Source: Acidobacteriota bacterium (GTDB lineage Bacteria; Acidobacteriota; Thermoanaerobaculia; UBA5066; Gp7-AA6). Taken from it: a DNA stretch of 59,243 nucleotides. The position numbers were made by a program, and so were the translations under genes. The notes below the pieces were generated by a model. The model was not told the DNA's origin. It saw only the letters and a list, made by a program, of their open reading frames with translations, and searched no databases. The stretch's first letter is position 1. Every line of letters starts with the position of its first letter. Location of the stretch: the NCBI GenBank assembly GCA_027307335.1, contig DAHUXD010000045.1, forward strand, positions 1 through 59,243. The letters run 5' to 3'. This document shows positions 42,872 to 52,823 of the stretch, one piece after another.

Positions 42872-43942
42872 CGGCGTCCGCCCCGAGAGAATCCGTCGGT
42901 CCGCGGCTGCTCGCGTGGTTTCGCCGCGAGCGGCGGCGCCTTCCCTGGCGCGGCACCCGGGATCCGTATCGCATCTGGGTCTCGGAGGTCATGCTGCAGC
43001 AGACCACGGTCTCGACCGTGCGCGCGCGCTACGCGCGATTCCTCGAGCGCTTCCCGGACGTCGCGGCGCTCGCCCGCGCGAGCGAGGAGCAGGTGCTCGC
43101 CGCGTGGTCCGGCCTCGGCTACTACGCGCGCGCGGAACCTCCGGCTCGCCGCCCGCGAGGTCGTGCGCCGCCACGGCGGCCGGCTTCCCCGAGACCCGGA
43201 GACGCTGCGGACGCTCCCGGGCCTCGGCGAGTACATGGCCGCCGCCGTCGCCGCGCTGGCTCACGGCGTGCCGGCGCCCGCCGCCGACGCCAACGTCACG
43301 CGCGTGGTGTCGCGGCTCTGGGCGATCCCCGGTGTCGCCGGAACGCGCGCGCACGCGGCCGCCGTGCGCGGGCGGGTCGAGGCGCTGCTTTCGGCCGGCC
43401 GCCCCGGCGACGTCCTGGCGGCCGTGATGGACCTCGGTCAGCTCGTGTGTCTCCCGCGCCGCCCGTCGTGCGCGGCGTGCCCGCTCGCCGAACCGAGCGC
43501 CGCGCGGGCCGCCGGCGACCCCGAGCGCTTCCCCGCGAAACGGTCGAGACCGGCGCTGCGCCGCCGGCACGTCGCGGCCGCGTGGGCGATCCGGCGCGGC
43601 GCCGCCCTGCTCGTGCGCGGCACGGACGCGCTCCTCGGCGGCCTCTGGCAGTGTCCGGCCGCGGAGGGGCGCTCGGCCGCCGAGGCGGCGTCGCGGCTCT
43701 CCCGGGCCGTCGGGGACCTCGGGCTCGCGCTCTCCGCCGGGCCGCCGCTCGCCTCGACCCGCCACACGATGGTGCACCGCCGGCTCGAGATCCTCATCTA
43801 TCCCGCCGAGATCGCGGCGGCCGCCGCGGCCCGGCGCTCGAGGTCCGTGCGCTGGTTCACGCCCGAGACGCTCGCGGACGCCGCGATTCCGACCCTGACG
43901 CGCCGGATCGCGAGCGCCACCGGCTTCTTGCCGCGGGTCTGA
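42868..43942 (+). pseudogene. mutY: adenine DNA glycosylase mutY, frameshifted
   Basis: MutY removes adenine mispaired with 8-oxoguanine. The first part ([21 protein letters not shown] with catalytic Glu, ending WSGLGYYAR) is in one frame. From about 43133 the sequence continues in another frame: [36 protein letters not shown] (HhH), [11 protein letters not shown] (catalytic Asp). The break is in a CG run and equals loss of one CG. The iron-sulfur motif [17 protein letters not shown] has Ser where the fourth Cys is expected. No ATG/GTG/TTG start exists; CTG overlapping the upstream TGA fits best. Real decay or sequencing error cannot be told apart here. Confidence 0.85.
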
Positions 43943-43991
43943 CGGCGGGCCGGTCTGCTATCATTTCGCCCAACACCTCCGAAAAAAACGA

Positions 43992-44999
43992 GTGCTTTTC
44001 GCCGAGCCGCAATCCGCCCGCATTCTCGTCATCGACGACGAGGACTACATCCGGCGGCTTCTGCGCCGGCTCCTCGCGCCGGTCGGCTACGCCGTGGAGG
44101 AGGTCTCGACCGCCGAGGACGGCCTCGCGCGCATCCGGGCCGACCCGCCCGATCTCGTCCTGCTCGACCTTCACCTGCCGGACCGCAGCGGCCACGAGGT
44201 GCTGGAGGCGATCCGCGCCGACCCCGCCACGCGCCTTCTTCCCGTCGTCATGCTCACCGGCATGGCGACCGCCGCCGAGAAGATGCGGGCGCAGGCGGAG
44301 GGTGTCACGGATTTCATCGCCAAGCCGTTCTCGCAGGAGGAGCTGCTGCCGCGGGTGCGGGCGCTCGTGATGCTCAAGCTCTTCTCCGACGAGCACGAGC
44401 ACGCGGAGCACGTGATTCTCACGCTGGCGAAGACGATCGACGCGCGCGACCCCTACACCGCGGGTCACAGCGGCCGCGTCGCCGAGTACGCCGATCGCAT
44501 CGCGGTGCGGATGGGGCTCGATGCCTCGGCGCGCAACGACATGCGGCGCGGCGCGCTCTTCCACGACCTCGGCAAGATCGTCATCCCCGACGCGATCCTC
44601 CGCAAGCCCGGGCCGCTGACGCGCGAGGAGCGGGCGATCATCGAGGAGCACCCGGTCGTCGGGCACGACCTGCTCTCTCCGATGAAGACGATGCGGAGGA
44701 CGCTGCCCGTCGTGTACCACCACCACGAGCGCCTCGATGGATCGGGCTACCCGGAGAAGATCTCGGGACCCGACATCCCGATGACCGTGCGCATCGTGAC
44801 GATCGCCGACATCTTCGACGCGCTCACGACCGACCGCGCCTACCGCGGCGCGCTGCGGATCGACACGGCCTTCGAGATCCTGGACGAGGGCGTGCGCCAG
44901 GGCTGGTGGGACGGGGACGCGACCCGGCTGCTCCGCGAGGTCGTCGCCGACGCCGGCCTCTCGGGCTCGACGAGCCTCGGCGGCCTGGCCGCGGGATAG
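43992..44999 (+). CDS. response regulator with HD-GYP phosphodiesterase domain
   Basis: 335 residues, GTG start. Receiver (about 10-125) with [12 protein letters not shown], phosphoacceptor [13 protein letters not shown] and [10 protein letters not shown]. The HD-GYP domain (about 145-320) has [58 protein letters not shown] and [11 protein letters not shown]. It would degrade cyclic di-GMP (or a related dinucleotide) on phosphorylation. No kinase is adjacent; the hybrid kinase lies 4 kb upstream. Confidence 0.94.
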   Translation: MLFAEPQSARILVIDDEDYIRRLLRRLLAPVGYAVEEVSTAEDGLARIRADPPDLVLLDLHLPDRSGHEVLEAIRADPATRLLPVVMLTGMATAAEKMRAQAEGVTDFIAKPFSQEELLPRVRALVMLKLFSDEHEHAEHVILTLAKTIDARDPYTAGHSGRVAEYADRIAVRMGLDASARNDMRRGALFHDLGKIVIPDAILRKPGPLTREERAIIEEHPVVGHDLLSPMKTMRRTLPVVYHHHERLDGSGYPEKISGPDIPMTVRIVTIADIFDALTTDRAYRGALRIDTAFEILDEGVRQGWWDGDATRLLREVVADAGLSGSTSLGGLAAG

Positions 45000-45016
45000 C
45001 GGGAGAGGGCGGCGCC

Positions 45017-45805
45017 ATGGAATTCGACTGGAAGGGACAGCCGGCCCGCATCCGCGAGATGGGCGCGGGACCTCCGGTCGTGCTCGTCCACGGCTACCCG
45101 CTCGACGGGGCCATGTGGTCCGGGGTCGCGCGCTCGCTCGCGTCCCGCTTCCGGGTCTGCAAACCCGACCTGCCCGGCCGCGGCGACACGGCGGCCGCGT
45201 CGGAGGGCCGCCTCGAGGACTATGCCGACTTCGTCGCGGCCGTCCTCGACCGCGTCGGCGGCCGCGCGGGCCTCGCGGGCTTCTCGATGGGAGGCTACGT
45301 CGCGCTCGCGGTCGCGCGGCGCCGACACCCGGCGCTCGGCGCGCTCGCCCTCGTCGACACGCGGGCCTCGGCGGACGATGCGGGGGGGAAGGCGAAGCGC
45401 GACGAGGCGATCGCGACCGTGCGGGCGCAGGGCGCCACCGCCATCGCGGACGCGATGCTGCCGCGTCTCGCGGCCCCGGCCTCGCTCTCCCACGGCGACC
45501 TCGCCGAGCGCATCCGGCGCATCATGCTGCGCCAGAAGCCCGAGACGATCGAGGGGGACCTCGCGGCGATGCGCGACCGTCCCGATGCGCGCGACGTCCT
45601 TCCCGGGATCGCGGTCCCGGCCCTCGTCGTGGTCGGCGAGGCGGACGCGCTCACGCCGCCGGCCGACGCGGAGGCGATGGCCGCGGCGATCCCGGGCGCG
45701 CGCCTCGTGCGGATCCCCGGCGCCGGGCATCTGACGCCGATGGAGCGGCCGGGCGCGGTCTCGGCGGCGCTCGGCGACTTCTTCGCCGCGGCGCTCGGCG
45801 CCTAG
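45017..45805 (+). CDS. alpha/beta hydrolase
   Basis: 262 residues, ATG start with GGGAGAGGG upstream. Oxyanion loop VVLVHGYPLDGAMW, nucleophile elbow AGFSMGGYVALA, acid in VGEADALTPP and His in PGAGHLTPMERP complete the triad. Esterase or haloperoxidase-like branch; substrate unknown. It lies 17 bases after the HD-GYP gene and may be co-transcribed, and is convergent with the TonB receptor. Confidence 0.9.
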   Translation: MEFDWKGQPARIREMGAGPPVVLVHGYPLDGAMWSGVARSLASRFRVCKPDLPGRGDTAAASEGRLEDYADFVAAVLDRVGGRAGLAGFSMGGYVALAVARRRHPALGALALVDTRASADDAGGKAKRDEAIATVRAQGATAIADAMLPRLAAPASLSHGDLAERIRRIMLRQKPETIEGDLAAMRDRPDARDVLPGIAVPALVVVGEADALTPPADAEAMAAAIPGARLVRIPGAGHLTPMERPGAVSAALGDFFAAALGA

Positions 45806-45853
45806 ACGCGAGGAGGCAGGATCTCTCCTGCCTCCTGCTGACGACTAACTGGC

Positions 45854-48799
45854 CTAGAACCCCAGCTTCAGTCCGAATCGCACCGACGTCGGCAGCGTAC
45901 GCGCGATCGGCTGCCCGTAAGTGGGGTTGCACTTGGACTCGTACAGGGCGTTGGAATTGCTTCCGCAGACATAGGTCGGATCGGTCTGCCCATTGGGGTG
46001 CGTGGCGTCAGGAGGCGTGTAGAACTCGGCGAGGTTGTACCGCTGGTCGACCGCGATGATCCGCTGCGTGTTGAGAATGTTGAAGACATCCACCAGGAAC
46101 GTCATGGTCGCCGGCCCGAGCTGCAGCGGGTACCCGAGGTGCAGGTCCGCATCGTAGGTCGGCTGCACCCGGCCGTCGGTGCCGCGCTGGTTGAGGAAGA
46201 ACTCGGGCCGCGTGTAGGCGTCCGAGAACCCGATGCGGGAGATCGGCGTTCCCGTCTGGTAATACGTGACGAGGCCGACGGACAGGTTGAACGGCGTCAC
46301 GTACACGCCGGAGAGCTTCGCGACCGAGCGCCGGTCGTTGGAGAGATAGCCGCTCGACGTCACGGGCTGCGCCACCCCGCCGATGACGCGCCCGGCGGTG
46401 AAGAAGTCGTAGTAGTCGTAGAGCGCGGAGATGTTCGGGTCCGCGCTGCCGCGGGGCTGCGTGTACGGCGCGAAGAGGCCGTCGTAGTTGCCCTTCAGCG
46501 TCGAGTAGACGTAGGAGGCGAGCACCGTCCAGTTGTCCGAGAAGCGCTTGGTCGCGTCGAACTGGAAGCCGCGATAGATGCGCTGCGCCTTCGGCGCCGT
46601 GAACTGCGATCCGTAGTCGAGGGAGATCAGGTTCGCCATGGTGCCCACGGTCGGATTGCCCACGCAGTAGTCACCCGCGGTGTCGCAGAGGAAGTCCTCG
46701 ACGACACGGGGCAGGTCCCGGTAGACGTAGCGGGCGCCGACGGCGAAGGTCGGGACGAGCTCCCGCTCGAATCCGATGATTCCCTCCCGCAGGTACTGGC
46801 CCTTGAGGTTGGCGTCGGTGATGTCGTTGAATCCGCCGAGGATCTTGCCGCCGCCCTGCGAGATGGCGCTCGTGTCGCCGATGATGGTCGCGGCGTTGAC
46901 GTCCGGGACGATCGACGTCGGGTCGAAGTTGTAGATGACCGGCTGGCGCTCCGAGCTGTACGAGCGGATGACGAGGTCCATCGGGATCTGCTCGTAGAAG
47001 TAGCCGAACGATCCGAAGACCTTCGTCTTGTTGTCCTTCGTCGGGTCCCACGTGAACCCGAACCGCGGCGCCCAGCTGCCCGTCAGATTGATCTGCCGCG
47101 TCCCGTCGCTCGAGAAGACCTGCTGGTTGTCGTAGCGGATGCCGACGTTGAAGGTCAGGTTCGGGAGAGCGGTGATGGTGTCCTGCAGGTAGAACGAGTA
47201 CGTCCGGTGGTACGGCGAGGCGTTCAGCTGCGAGGTCGGCACGTTGTCCGGCAGGCTCGCCGTCGGCGTCGTCCAGTAGAAGTGGGAGTAAATGGGCTGG
47301 TTCGGATCGTTCGGGTTCGCGTAGATCGTGACCTGCTGCGCGAGGTTCTGGGACGCGTCGCCCGACATGCGCTTGAGGACGTCGGCCTGGTCGCTCTGAT
47401 AGCCGAAGCCGCCCTTGATCTCGTTCGGTCCGAGGTACTTCGTCACCGAAATGTCCCCGAGCCAGCGCTTGAAGGTCTTGTCCTGGATCAGGCCGAAGCC
47501 GCCCTCCTGCAGGTTCGTGATCGTGTTGACGTACTGAGGCGTGTCGCCGCCCGGCAGGCCCGGGTCGACGGAGTTCTGCTCCTGGTGGAGCGCGCCCTGC
47601 GCCGAGACGACCCAGCTCGAGGCGAAGATGCCGTTGTAGCGGAGGGAGTAGTCGCTGCCGCCGAGCGTCTGCAGGCCGATGAAGCTCGTGTACGGGCCGT
47701 TGACCGGGTGCGCGCCGTCGTTGACCGCGCCCGTGGAGCCTTGCGGGTCCTGGAAGTAGCTCGCGACGATCGAATTCGAGGCGTTGGCCATCCAGGTCAG
47801 CTTCGCGGAGCCGAGCGTCGTGTGACTGTCGGTGTTCGCGGGCTGGCCGACGTTCGGCCCGCTCGTCAGCGTCTGCTTGGTCGTGTTCTGCACGCGGTCG
47901 TACGCGCCGAAGAACCACAGCGTGTCCTTCAGCGCGAAGCCGCCGAGGTCGAAGCCGTAGTCGAGCCGGTTGTAGCCGGAGATGAAGGAGAAGAGCTCGG
48001 AATCCTCGGGATGCTTGTTCGCGGCCTGTACGTTGTTATTGCTGTAGTAGACGAAGCCCTCGCCGTGGTACTCGTTGCCTCCGGATTTCGTGATCACGTT
48101 GACGATGCCACCGGTCGAACCCCCGAACTCCGCCTGGTACCCGCCGGTCTTGACCTCGACCTCCTGGATGAATTCGTAGTTGAGGTCCTTGCCCTGTTGT
48201 CCGTACTCGACGCCGGTCGTGTTCACGCCGTCGATGACGAACCCGTTCTCGAGGCCCGTCGAGCCGTTGATGACAATCGTATTGGCGAACGCGGCCGTGT
48301 TGGACGTCTGCTGGGAGACGCCCGGCGAGATCTGGACCACCGAGGAGTAGTCGCGGCCCGTGGGCAGCGACTTGATCTGCCGGCTGTTGATGTTGTTGCC
48401 GATTGTGGCGCTTTCCTGATCGATCAGCGGGGTGCTGCCGGAGACGATCACCTCGGCCGTCACCGTCGGCCGCAGCTTGAAGTCGCCGAACGAGGTCTTG
48501 CCGAGGCTCACCTCGATCGTCGACTCGATCTTCGCGAACCCCTGCAGCGCGGCCGTGACCTTGTAGGTTCCGGGCGGCAGCAGCACGAGCCGGTATGTGC
48601 CCGACGCGTCGGTGATGCTCGTGCGGACACCCTGGAACGCCGGACCGCGCGCCTCGACCGCGACGCCCGGAAGGGCACCGCCCTGCTCGTCGGTCACGCG
48701 GCCGGTGATGTCGCCGGTGGTTTGCGCGAGAGCGACGGGGACGAGAGAAGCGAGAGAAGACATAGCGAGGACGAGGCAGAGGAATGCGAAGCGTCGCAT
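45854..48799 (-). CDS. TonB-dependent receptor, Oar-like, with carboxypeptidase-regulatory domain
   Basis: 981 residues. Signal peptide to LVPVALAQ, then a carboxypeptidase-regulatory-like beta domain (GDITGRVTDEQGGALPGVAV, SGTYRLVLLPPGTYKVT), a plug (SLPTGRDYSSVVQISPGV, NGFVIDGVNTTG, GGSTGGIVNVITKSGGNEYHG) and a long barrel ending in GLKLGF. GGAGGGG precedes ATG. Receptors with this N-terminus are numerous in Acidobacteriota and probably import or export large compounds. No ExbBD or TonB genes here; ligand unknown. Confidence 0.93.
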   Translation of the reverse strand: MRRFAFLCLVLAMSSLASLVPVALAQTTGDITGRVTDEQGGALPGVAVEARGPAFQGVRTSITDASGTYRLVLLPPGTYKVTAALQGFAKIESTIEVSLGKTSFGDFKLRPTVTAEVIVSGSTPLIDQESATIGNNINSRQIKSLPTGRDYSSVVQISPGVSQQTSNTAAFANTIVINGSTGLENGFVIDGVNTTGVEYGQQGKDLNYEFIQEVEVKTGGYQAEFGGSTGGIVNVITKSGGNEYHGEGFVYYSNNNVQAANKHPEDSELFSFISGYNRLDYGFDLGGFALKDTLWFFGAYDRVQNTTKQTLTSGPNVGQPANTDSHTTLGSAKLTWMANASNSIVASYFQDPQGSTGAVNDGAHPVNGPYTSFIGLQTLGGSDYSLRYNGIFASSWVVSAQGALHQEQNSVDPGLPGGDTPQYVNTITNLQEGGFGLIQDKTFKRWLGDISVTKYLGPNEIKGGFGYQSDQADVLKRMSGDASQNLAQQVTIYANPNDPNQPIYSHFYWTTPTASLPDNVPTSQLNASPYHRTYSFYLQDTITALPNLTFNVGIRYDNQQVFSSDGTRQINLTGSWAPRFGFTWDPTKDNKTKVFGSFGYFYEQIPMDLVIRSYSSERQPVIYNFDPTSIVPDVNAATIIGDTSAISQGGGKILGGFNDITDANLKGQYLREGIIGFERELVPTFAVGARYVYRDLPRVVEDFLCDTAGDYCVGNPTVGTMANLISLDYGSQFTAPKAQRIYRGFQFDATKRFSDNWTVLASYVYSTLKGNYDGLFAPYTQPRGSADPNISALYDYYDFFTAGRVIGGVAQPVTSSGYLSNDRRSVAKLSGVYVTPFNLSVGLVTYYQTGTPISRIGFSDAYTRPEFFLNQRGTDGRVQPTYDADLHLGYPLQLGPATMTFLVDVFNILNTQRIIAVDQRYNLAEFYTPPDATHPNGQTDPTYVCGSNSNALYESKCNPTYGQPIARTLPTSVRFGLKLGF

Positions 48800-48879
48800 G
48801 GGAGCCCCTCCACGTAAATTTGAATCGATCGTAGCACAGCGGTCCTGCCGCGCCGCGGTGTGGTAAACACGACGCCGTC

Positions 48880-49527
48880 GTGTTCGGAATCTTCCGCCGA
48901 GCTCCCGCCGCCGCGCGCGTCGAAACCGGCGCCACCCGCCTCCACGTCGGCTGCGGACAGGAGGCGATCGCCGGCTGGATCAACATCGACAACCATCCGC
49001 TCCGGGGCGTCGATCGGGTGCTCGACGTGCGCGGCGGTCTTCCCTTCACCGGCGTCTCGGCGATCTACGCCGAGCACTTCATCGAGCACCTCGAATTCGA
49101 CGACGCGCTCGCGTTCCTCGCCGAGTGCCGGCGCGTGCTCGCGCCGGAGGGCGTGCTGCGCCTGTCGACGCCCAACCTCGACTGGGTCCTCACGACGCAG
49201 TACCGCTGGGAGGGCGTGACCGGGCCCGAGCGCGTCCTCTACTGCATGAAGCTGAACCGCGCGTTTCGCGCGTGGGGGCACCAGTTCCTCTACAACCAGG
49301 AGACACTCGCCGCGGCGCTGAAGAACGCCGGTTTCGCGCACGTGAGCTTCCACCGCTATGGCGAGAGCGAGCGTCCCGAGCTGCGCGGCCTCGAGCGTCA
49401 CGAACGCTGGGAGGAGCAGGACGGCCTGCTCCACGTGCTCGTGGCCGAGGCTTGGGGCGCGGGGGCCCGGGAGCCGATGGCGGCCGGTTTTCTCAGGGAG
49501 TTCCGGGTCACGATGGCCGACCGCTGA
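48880..49527 (+). CDS. SAM-dependent methyltransferase (polysaccharide-type)
   Basis: 215 residues, GTG start. RLHVGCGQEAIAGWINIDN is motif I of the type found in glycan and LPS clusters, then VDRVLDVRGGLPF, YAEHFIEHLEFDDALAFLAECRRVLAPEGVLRLSTPNLDW. The C-terminus has HQFLYNQETLAAALKNAGF, typical of the same branch. First of four same-direction genes. Substrate likely a sugar-bearing intermediate; inferred. Confidence 0.85.
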   Translation: MFGIFRRAPAAARVETGATRLHVGCGQEAIAGWINIDNHPLRGVDRVLDVRGGLPFTGVSAIYAEHFIEHLEFDDALAFLAECRRVLAPEGVLRLSTPNLDWVLTTQYRWEGVTGPERVLYCMKLNRAFRAWGHQFLYNQETLAAALKNAGFAHVSFHRYGESERPELRGLERHERWEEQDGLLHVLVAEAWGAGAREPMAAGFLREFRVTMADR

Positions 49528-49553
49528 TCCGCGCGACGGAGAAGTAGCCGAAA

Positions 49554-51980
49554 GTGGCCGCCGCGCTCGCCGTCCTGATCCTGCTCGGTGGCGCCGTCCT
49601 CGGCCTTGCGGCCGCGGCCCGGGCGCTCGATCGGCCGATCCCGGCCGCCGTCCTGGCCGGCTTCGCGCTGCTCTCGGTGTCGCCCTACCCCCTCGCCTAC
49701 GTCGCGCACTGGACCCCGCTGCCGCTCGACCACGTCGGGTTCATCCCGCCCTGGAACGTCGCGGGACAGATTCCCCGCAATCCGTACCTGAACGACATCG
49801 CCACCCAGCAGCTGCCCTGGACGGAGGCCGTGCGCCTCGCGTGGAGGGACGGCGCGCTCCCTCTGCGCGATCGCTGGAACGGCTGCGGAACCCCGCTCGC
49901 GGCCAACGGCCTCAGCGAGGCCTTCTTCCCGCCGACCTTCGCCGTGATTCTGCTGCCGCTCTGGCGCGGCTTCGCGCTCGCGATCGCGGTCAAATTGCTC
50001 CTCGCATCGACCGGCATGTTTCTCTGGACCCGCGAGCTCCGCGCGAGCGCCCGCGCGGCGGGGTTCGCCGCCGTCGCTTTCGCGCTGTCGTTCACGTTCG
50101 TTCCGCCGTGGATCCTCTATCCGCAGTCGGGCGTCTTCTGCCTCTGGCCGTGGATGCTGTTCCTCCTCGAGCGCTGCCGGGACGCCGCCGGGCGCCGGCG
50201 CGCGATCGCCGCTTTGTGCGGCATCTTCGTCCTGATCGTGCTCGCTGGCCACCCCGAGTCGGCCGCGCTGGGATGCGCCTTCGCGGCTCTCTGGCTCGCC
50301 GGCCGCGCGATCGTCGGCGACCTTCCGGATCTCCCCGGCGTCGCCCGGTCGATCTCCGCCGCGGCGCTCCCGGCCGTGGGTCTGGTTTCCTTCCTGCTCC
50401 TCCCCTCGATTTTCGCGATCGCGGCATCGGCTCGCCTGCCGGTCGCGCGCATTCCCTACTGGAAGCCTCTCCTCTCGCTCGCGCCGCACGCGCCGCTCTG
50501 GAGGGGCATCCTCCCCGCCTTCTTTCCGGCCACGCTCGGCAACGGGATGGAGGCGCCGATCGTGCCCGGCGGCACGGGGACCGCGACCGAGATGGCGATG
50601 GGCTATGCCGGGATCCTGACCTGGATGGCGGCCCTCCTCGCCGCACGGCGCGGCAGCGGGCGGCCGCGGTCCGAGCGGGTGCTGTGGGCCCTCATTCTCG
50701 TCGCCGTCGGGGAGGCCGTGTGCCTCTGGCCGATCGCGGAAATCCTCTCCGCGGTCCCGGTCTACCGGTTCGTCTTTCCGTTGCGGTTCAACGGCTGGGT
50801 CGCCCTCGCGCTGCCGGCCGTTGCCGCGATGGAGCTCGACCGGCTCGAGCGCGACCGGCGGGAACGGCGGTCCGGAGGTCTCGCCGTCGCCGGGGTCGGC
50901 CTGGCGCTCGCGGCCGCGGGCACCGGCCTCTACGTCTACATGATCGACTACCGGCGCGCGACCGGAGGGCTGCGATTCCAGAGGGAGCAGCTCGCGGTCG
51001 TTCTCGCCGCGCTGGCGCTCGCGGCCGTCGTCGCGCTCCGCGCGAAGCCGCCGTCGCTCGCGGTGGGCCTGACGCTCCTCGTCGGCGCCGAGCTCCTCTA
51101 CCAGTGGCACGTCGCGAACCGCCTCTATCGGCCCGAGCGGCTGTTCCCCGACACGCCCCTGCTCGCCTTTCTCCGGAACCAAACGGGGCCGTTCCGGGTC
51201 GCCGGGGCCGGACCGATGCTCTTCCCGAGCACGAACGTCTTCGCGCGCCTCGAGGACATCCGCACGCACGACGCCGTCGAGCGCCACGACTTCATGAAAT
51301 TTCTCGATGCGACGTGCGGATACTCGTACGACGATTACTTCAAGAAGCTCCGCAACCTCGACGCGACCGCGCTGAACTTCCTCAACGTGCGCTATCTGCT
51401 CGCGGTGCCCGGCACGCCGGCCCCGGGCCCTCGCTGGCGCACGGCCTATGCGGGCGCCGACGGCGTCGCATTCGAGAACGCGGACGCGCTGCCCCGCGCG
51501 TTCGCGCCGGCGCGCGTCCGCCGGGTTCGAGCGACCCGAAACGCCTGGCCGGTCGCCGACGCCACGGCGGCGTTCGGCGAAGAGTTCGCGCGGATCGCGG
51601 CGACGACCGACTGGAGCGCCTCGGCCTCGATCCTCGCCGACGGCCCTTCCGACTCCGAGAACCCGATCGCCCGCGTCGACCGGTACGCGGAGCGCACGAA
51701 CGCGGCGGCCTTCGACGCGACGGTGCCGCCCGGGCCCGCGTCGGTCGTCGTTCTCTCCCTCGTGCAGGACGGCGGCTGGACCGCGCGAGACGAGAACGGG
51801 CCGCTCGCCGTTCACCTCGCGAACGGGCCGTTTCTCGCCGTCGAGGTGCCCGCCGGCGCGCACCGCGTCCGGCTGGCGTACGCGCCGCCCGGATGGCGGA
51901 TCGGGACCGGAATCTCCGCCGCGACCCTCGTCGCGATCGCGCTCGCCGTGCGGCGGCGGCGCCGGACGGCGCCCGCGTGA
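49554..51980 (+). CDS. YfhO-like multi-pass membrane protein
   Basis: 808 residues, GTG start. About a dozen membrane helices in residues 1-530, then a soluble extracytoplasmic C-terminal domain (about 540-775) and a last helix (IGTGISAATLVAIALAV). Conserved-looking loops: DIATQQLPWTEAVRLAWRDGALPLRDRWNGCGTPL, FPATLGNGMEAP, PVYRFVFPLRFNG. This is the layout of YfhO-type glycosyltransferase-like proteins that decorate surface polymers from lipid-linked sugars. It starts 26 bases after the methyltransferase. Confidence 0.8.
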   Translation: MAAALAVLILLGGAVLGLAAAARALDRPIPAAVLAGFALLSVSPYPLAYVAHWTPLPLDHVGFIPPWNVAGQIPRNPYLNDIATQQLPWTEAVRLAWRDGALPLRDRWNGCGTPLAANGLSEAFFPPTFAVILLPLWRGFALAIAVKLLLASTGMFLWTRELRASARAAGFAAVAFALSFTFVPPWILYPQSGVFCLWPWMLFLLERCRDAAGRRRAIAALCGIFVLIVLAGHPESAALGCAFAALWLAGRAIVGDLPDLPGVARSISAAALPAVGLVSFLLLPSIFAIAASARLPVARIPYWKPLLSLAPHAPLWRGILPAFFPATLGNGMEAPIVPGGTGTATEMAMGYAGILTWMAALLAARRGSGRPRSERVLWALILVAVGEAVCLWPIAEILSAVPVYRFVFPLRFNGWVALALPAVAAMELDRLERDRRERRSGGLAVAGVGLALAAAGTGLYVYMIDYRRATGGLRFQREQLAVVLAALALAAVVALRAKPPSLAVGLTLLVGAELLYQWHVANRLYRPERLFPDTPLLAFLRNQTGPFRVAGAGPMLFPSTNVFARLEDIRTHDAVERHDFMKFLDATCGYSYDDYFKKLRNLDATALNFLNVRYLLAVPGTPAPGPRWRTAYAGADGVAFENADALPRAFAPARVRRVRATRNAWPVADATAAFGEEFARIAATTDWSASASILADGPSDSENPIARVDRYAERTNAAAFDATVPPGPASVVVLSLVQDGGWTARDENGPLAVHLANGPFLAVEVPAGAHRVRLAYAPPGWRIGTGISAATLVAIALAVRRRRRTAPA

Positions 51981-52816
51981 GCGACCTGCTTCGTCCCGTC
52001 TGGCTGCCGTCGGAGGCGCTGCGCCGGCACGCCAACCGCGCCGCCTCCGGAGACCCCGACGTGGACTGGCTCACGCACGTGCGCCGGCGTCACTTCGCCG
52101 TGGCGCCGCGCCGGCTGCTCGTCGTGGGGGCCGGCGAGGGGCATCTCGAGGTCGCGCTCGCCCGCCACTTTCCGGAGGCCGAGATCGCGGGCGTGGACTC
52201 CGACGCCGCCGCGATCGAACGCGCGCGGAGCCGGGCGGCGCGGCGCGGGCTCTCTCGCGTCGTCCACGGGGTATGGGACCCCGGCCGCGACCCGCTGCCC
52301 CCGGGGCCGTGGGACGCCGTGTTCGCCCGGAACGTGCTCCATCGCGTCGCCGAGCCGGAGCGCCTCCTCCGAACCCTGCACGACGCGCTCGCGCCGGGCG
52401 GACGCGTGGTCCTCTCCGACTACGTCGGACCGCCGGATCCGGAAGCCGTCCCCGGGTGGCGCGACGCGATCCACCGATACGTCCGCCTCCTGCCGATCGG
52501 CCTGCGCTTCGATCCGGAGAGCGGGCTTCCCTTCGCGCGCGACCTCCGGTCGTCGGACGGCGGCCCCGACGCGCCCTCGGTGCTCGCGACGGCCCGGGCG
52601 GTCTTCGTCCAGGAAGGCGTCTATCGCGGCGGCGGCGGGCTGATCCAGCCCCTGCTCGCCCCGGGCGTGACGCGAAATCCCCGGCTCGAGGGCCTCGACG
52701 AACGGCTCCTCGGATTCCTCGGCGACGCCGAGGACGATCTGCGTGCGCGGGGCGTCGTGGCCGACGTCTTCGCGATCTTCGTGGGACGCCGCCGGGCCGA
52801 CACCCGGGTGACATAA
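51977..52816 (+). CDS. class I SAM-dependent methyltransferase
   Basis: 279 residues, GTG overlapping the preceding stop as GTGA. RLLVVGAGEGHLEVALARHFPEAEIAGVDSD is motif I, with WDAVFARNVLHRVAEPERLLRTLHDALAPGGRVVLSDYVGP following. The C-terminal 80 residues look unrelated to common families. Coupled to the YfhO-like gene, so it probably modifies the same product or its carrier. Substrate unknown. Confidence 0.82.
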   Translation: MSDLLRPVWLPSEALRRHANRAASGDPDVDWLTHVRRRHFAVAPRRLLVVGAGEGHLEVALARHFPEAEIAGVDSDAAAIERARSRAARRGLSRVVHGVWDPGRDPLPPGPWDAVFARNVLHRVAEPERLLRTLHDALAPGGRVVLSDYVGPPDPEAVPGWRDAIHRYVRLLPIGLRFDPESGLPFARDLRSSDGGPDAPSVLATARAVFVQEGVYRGGGGLIQPLLAPGVTRNPRLEGLDERLLGFLGDAEDDLRARGVVADVFAIFVGRRRADTRVT

Positions 52817-52823
52817 TTTCGGG

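Noticed and set aside
49398-51863. An 821-codon minus-strand frame opposite the YfhO-like gene
   Set aside because: Low-complexity, charged translation without any family motif; the plus-strand frame has clear membrane helices.
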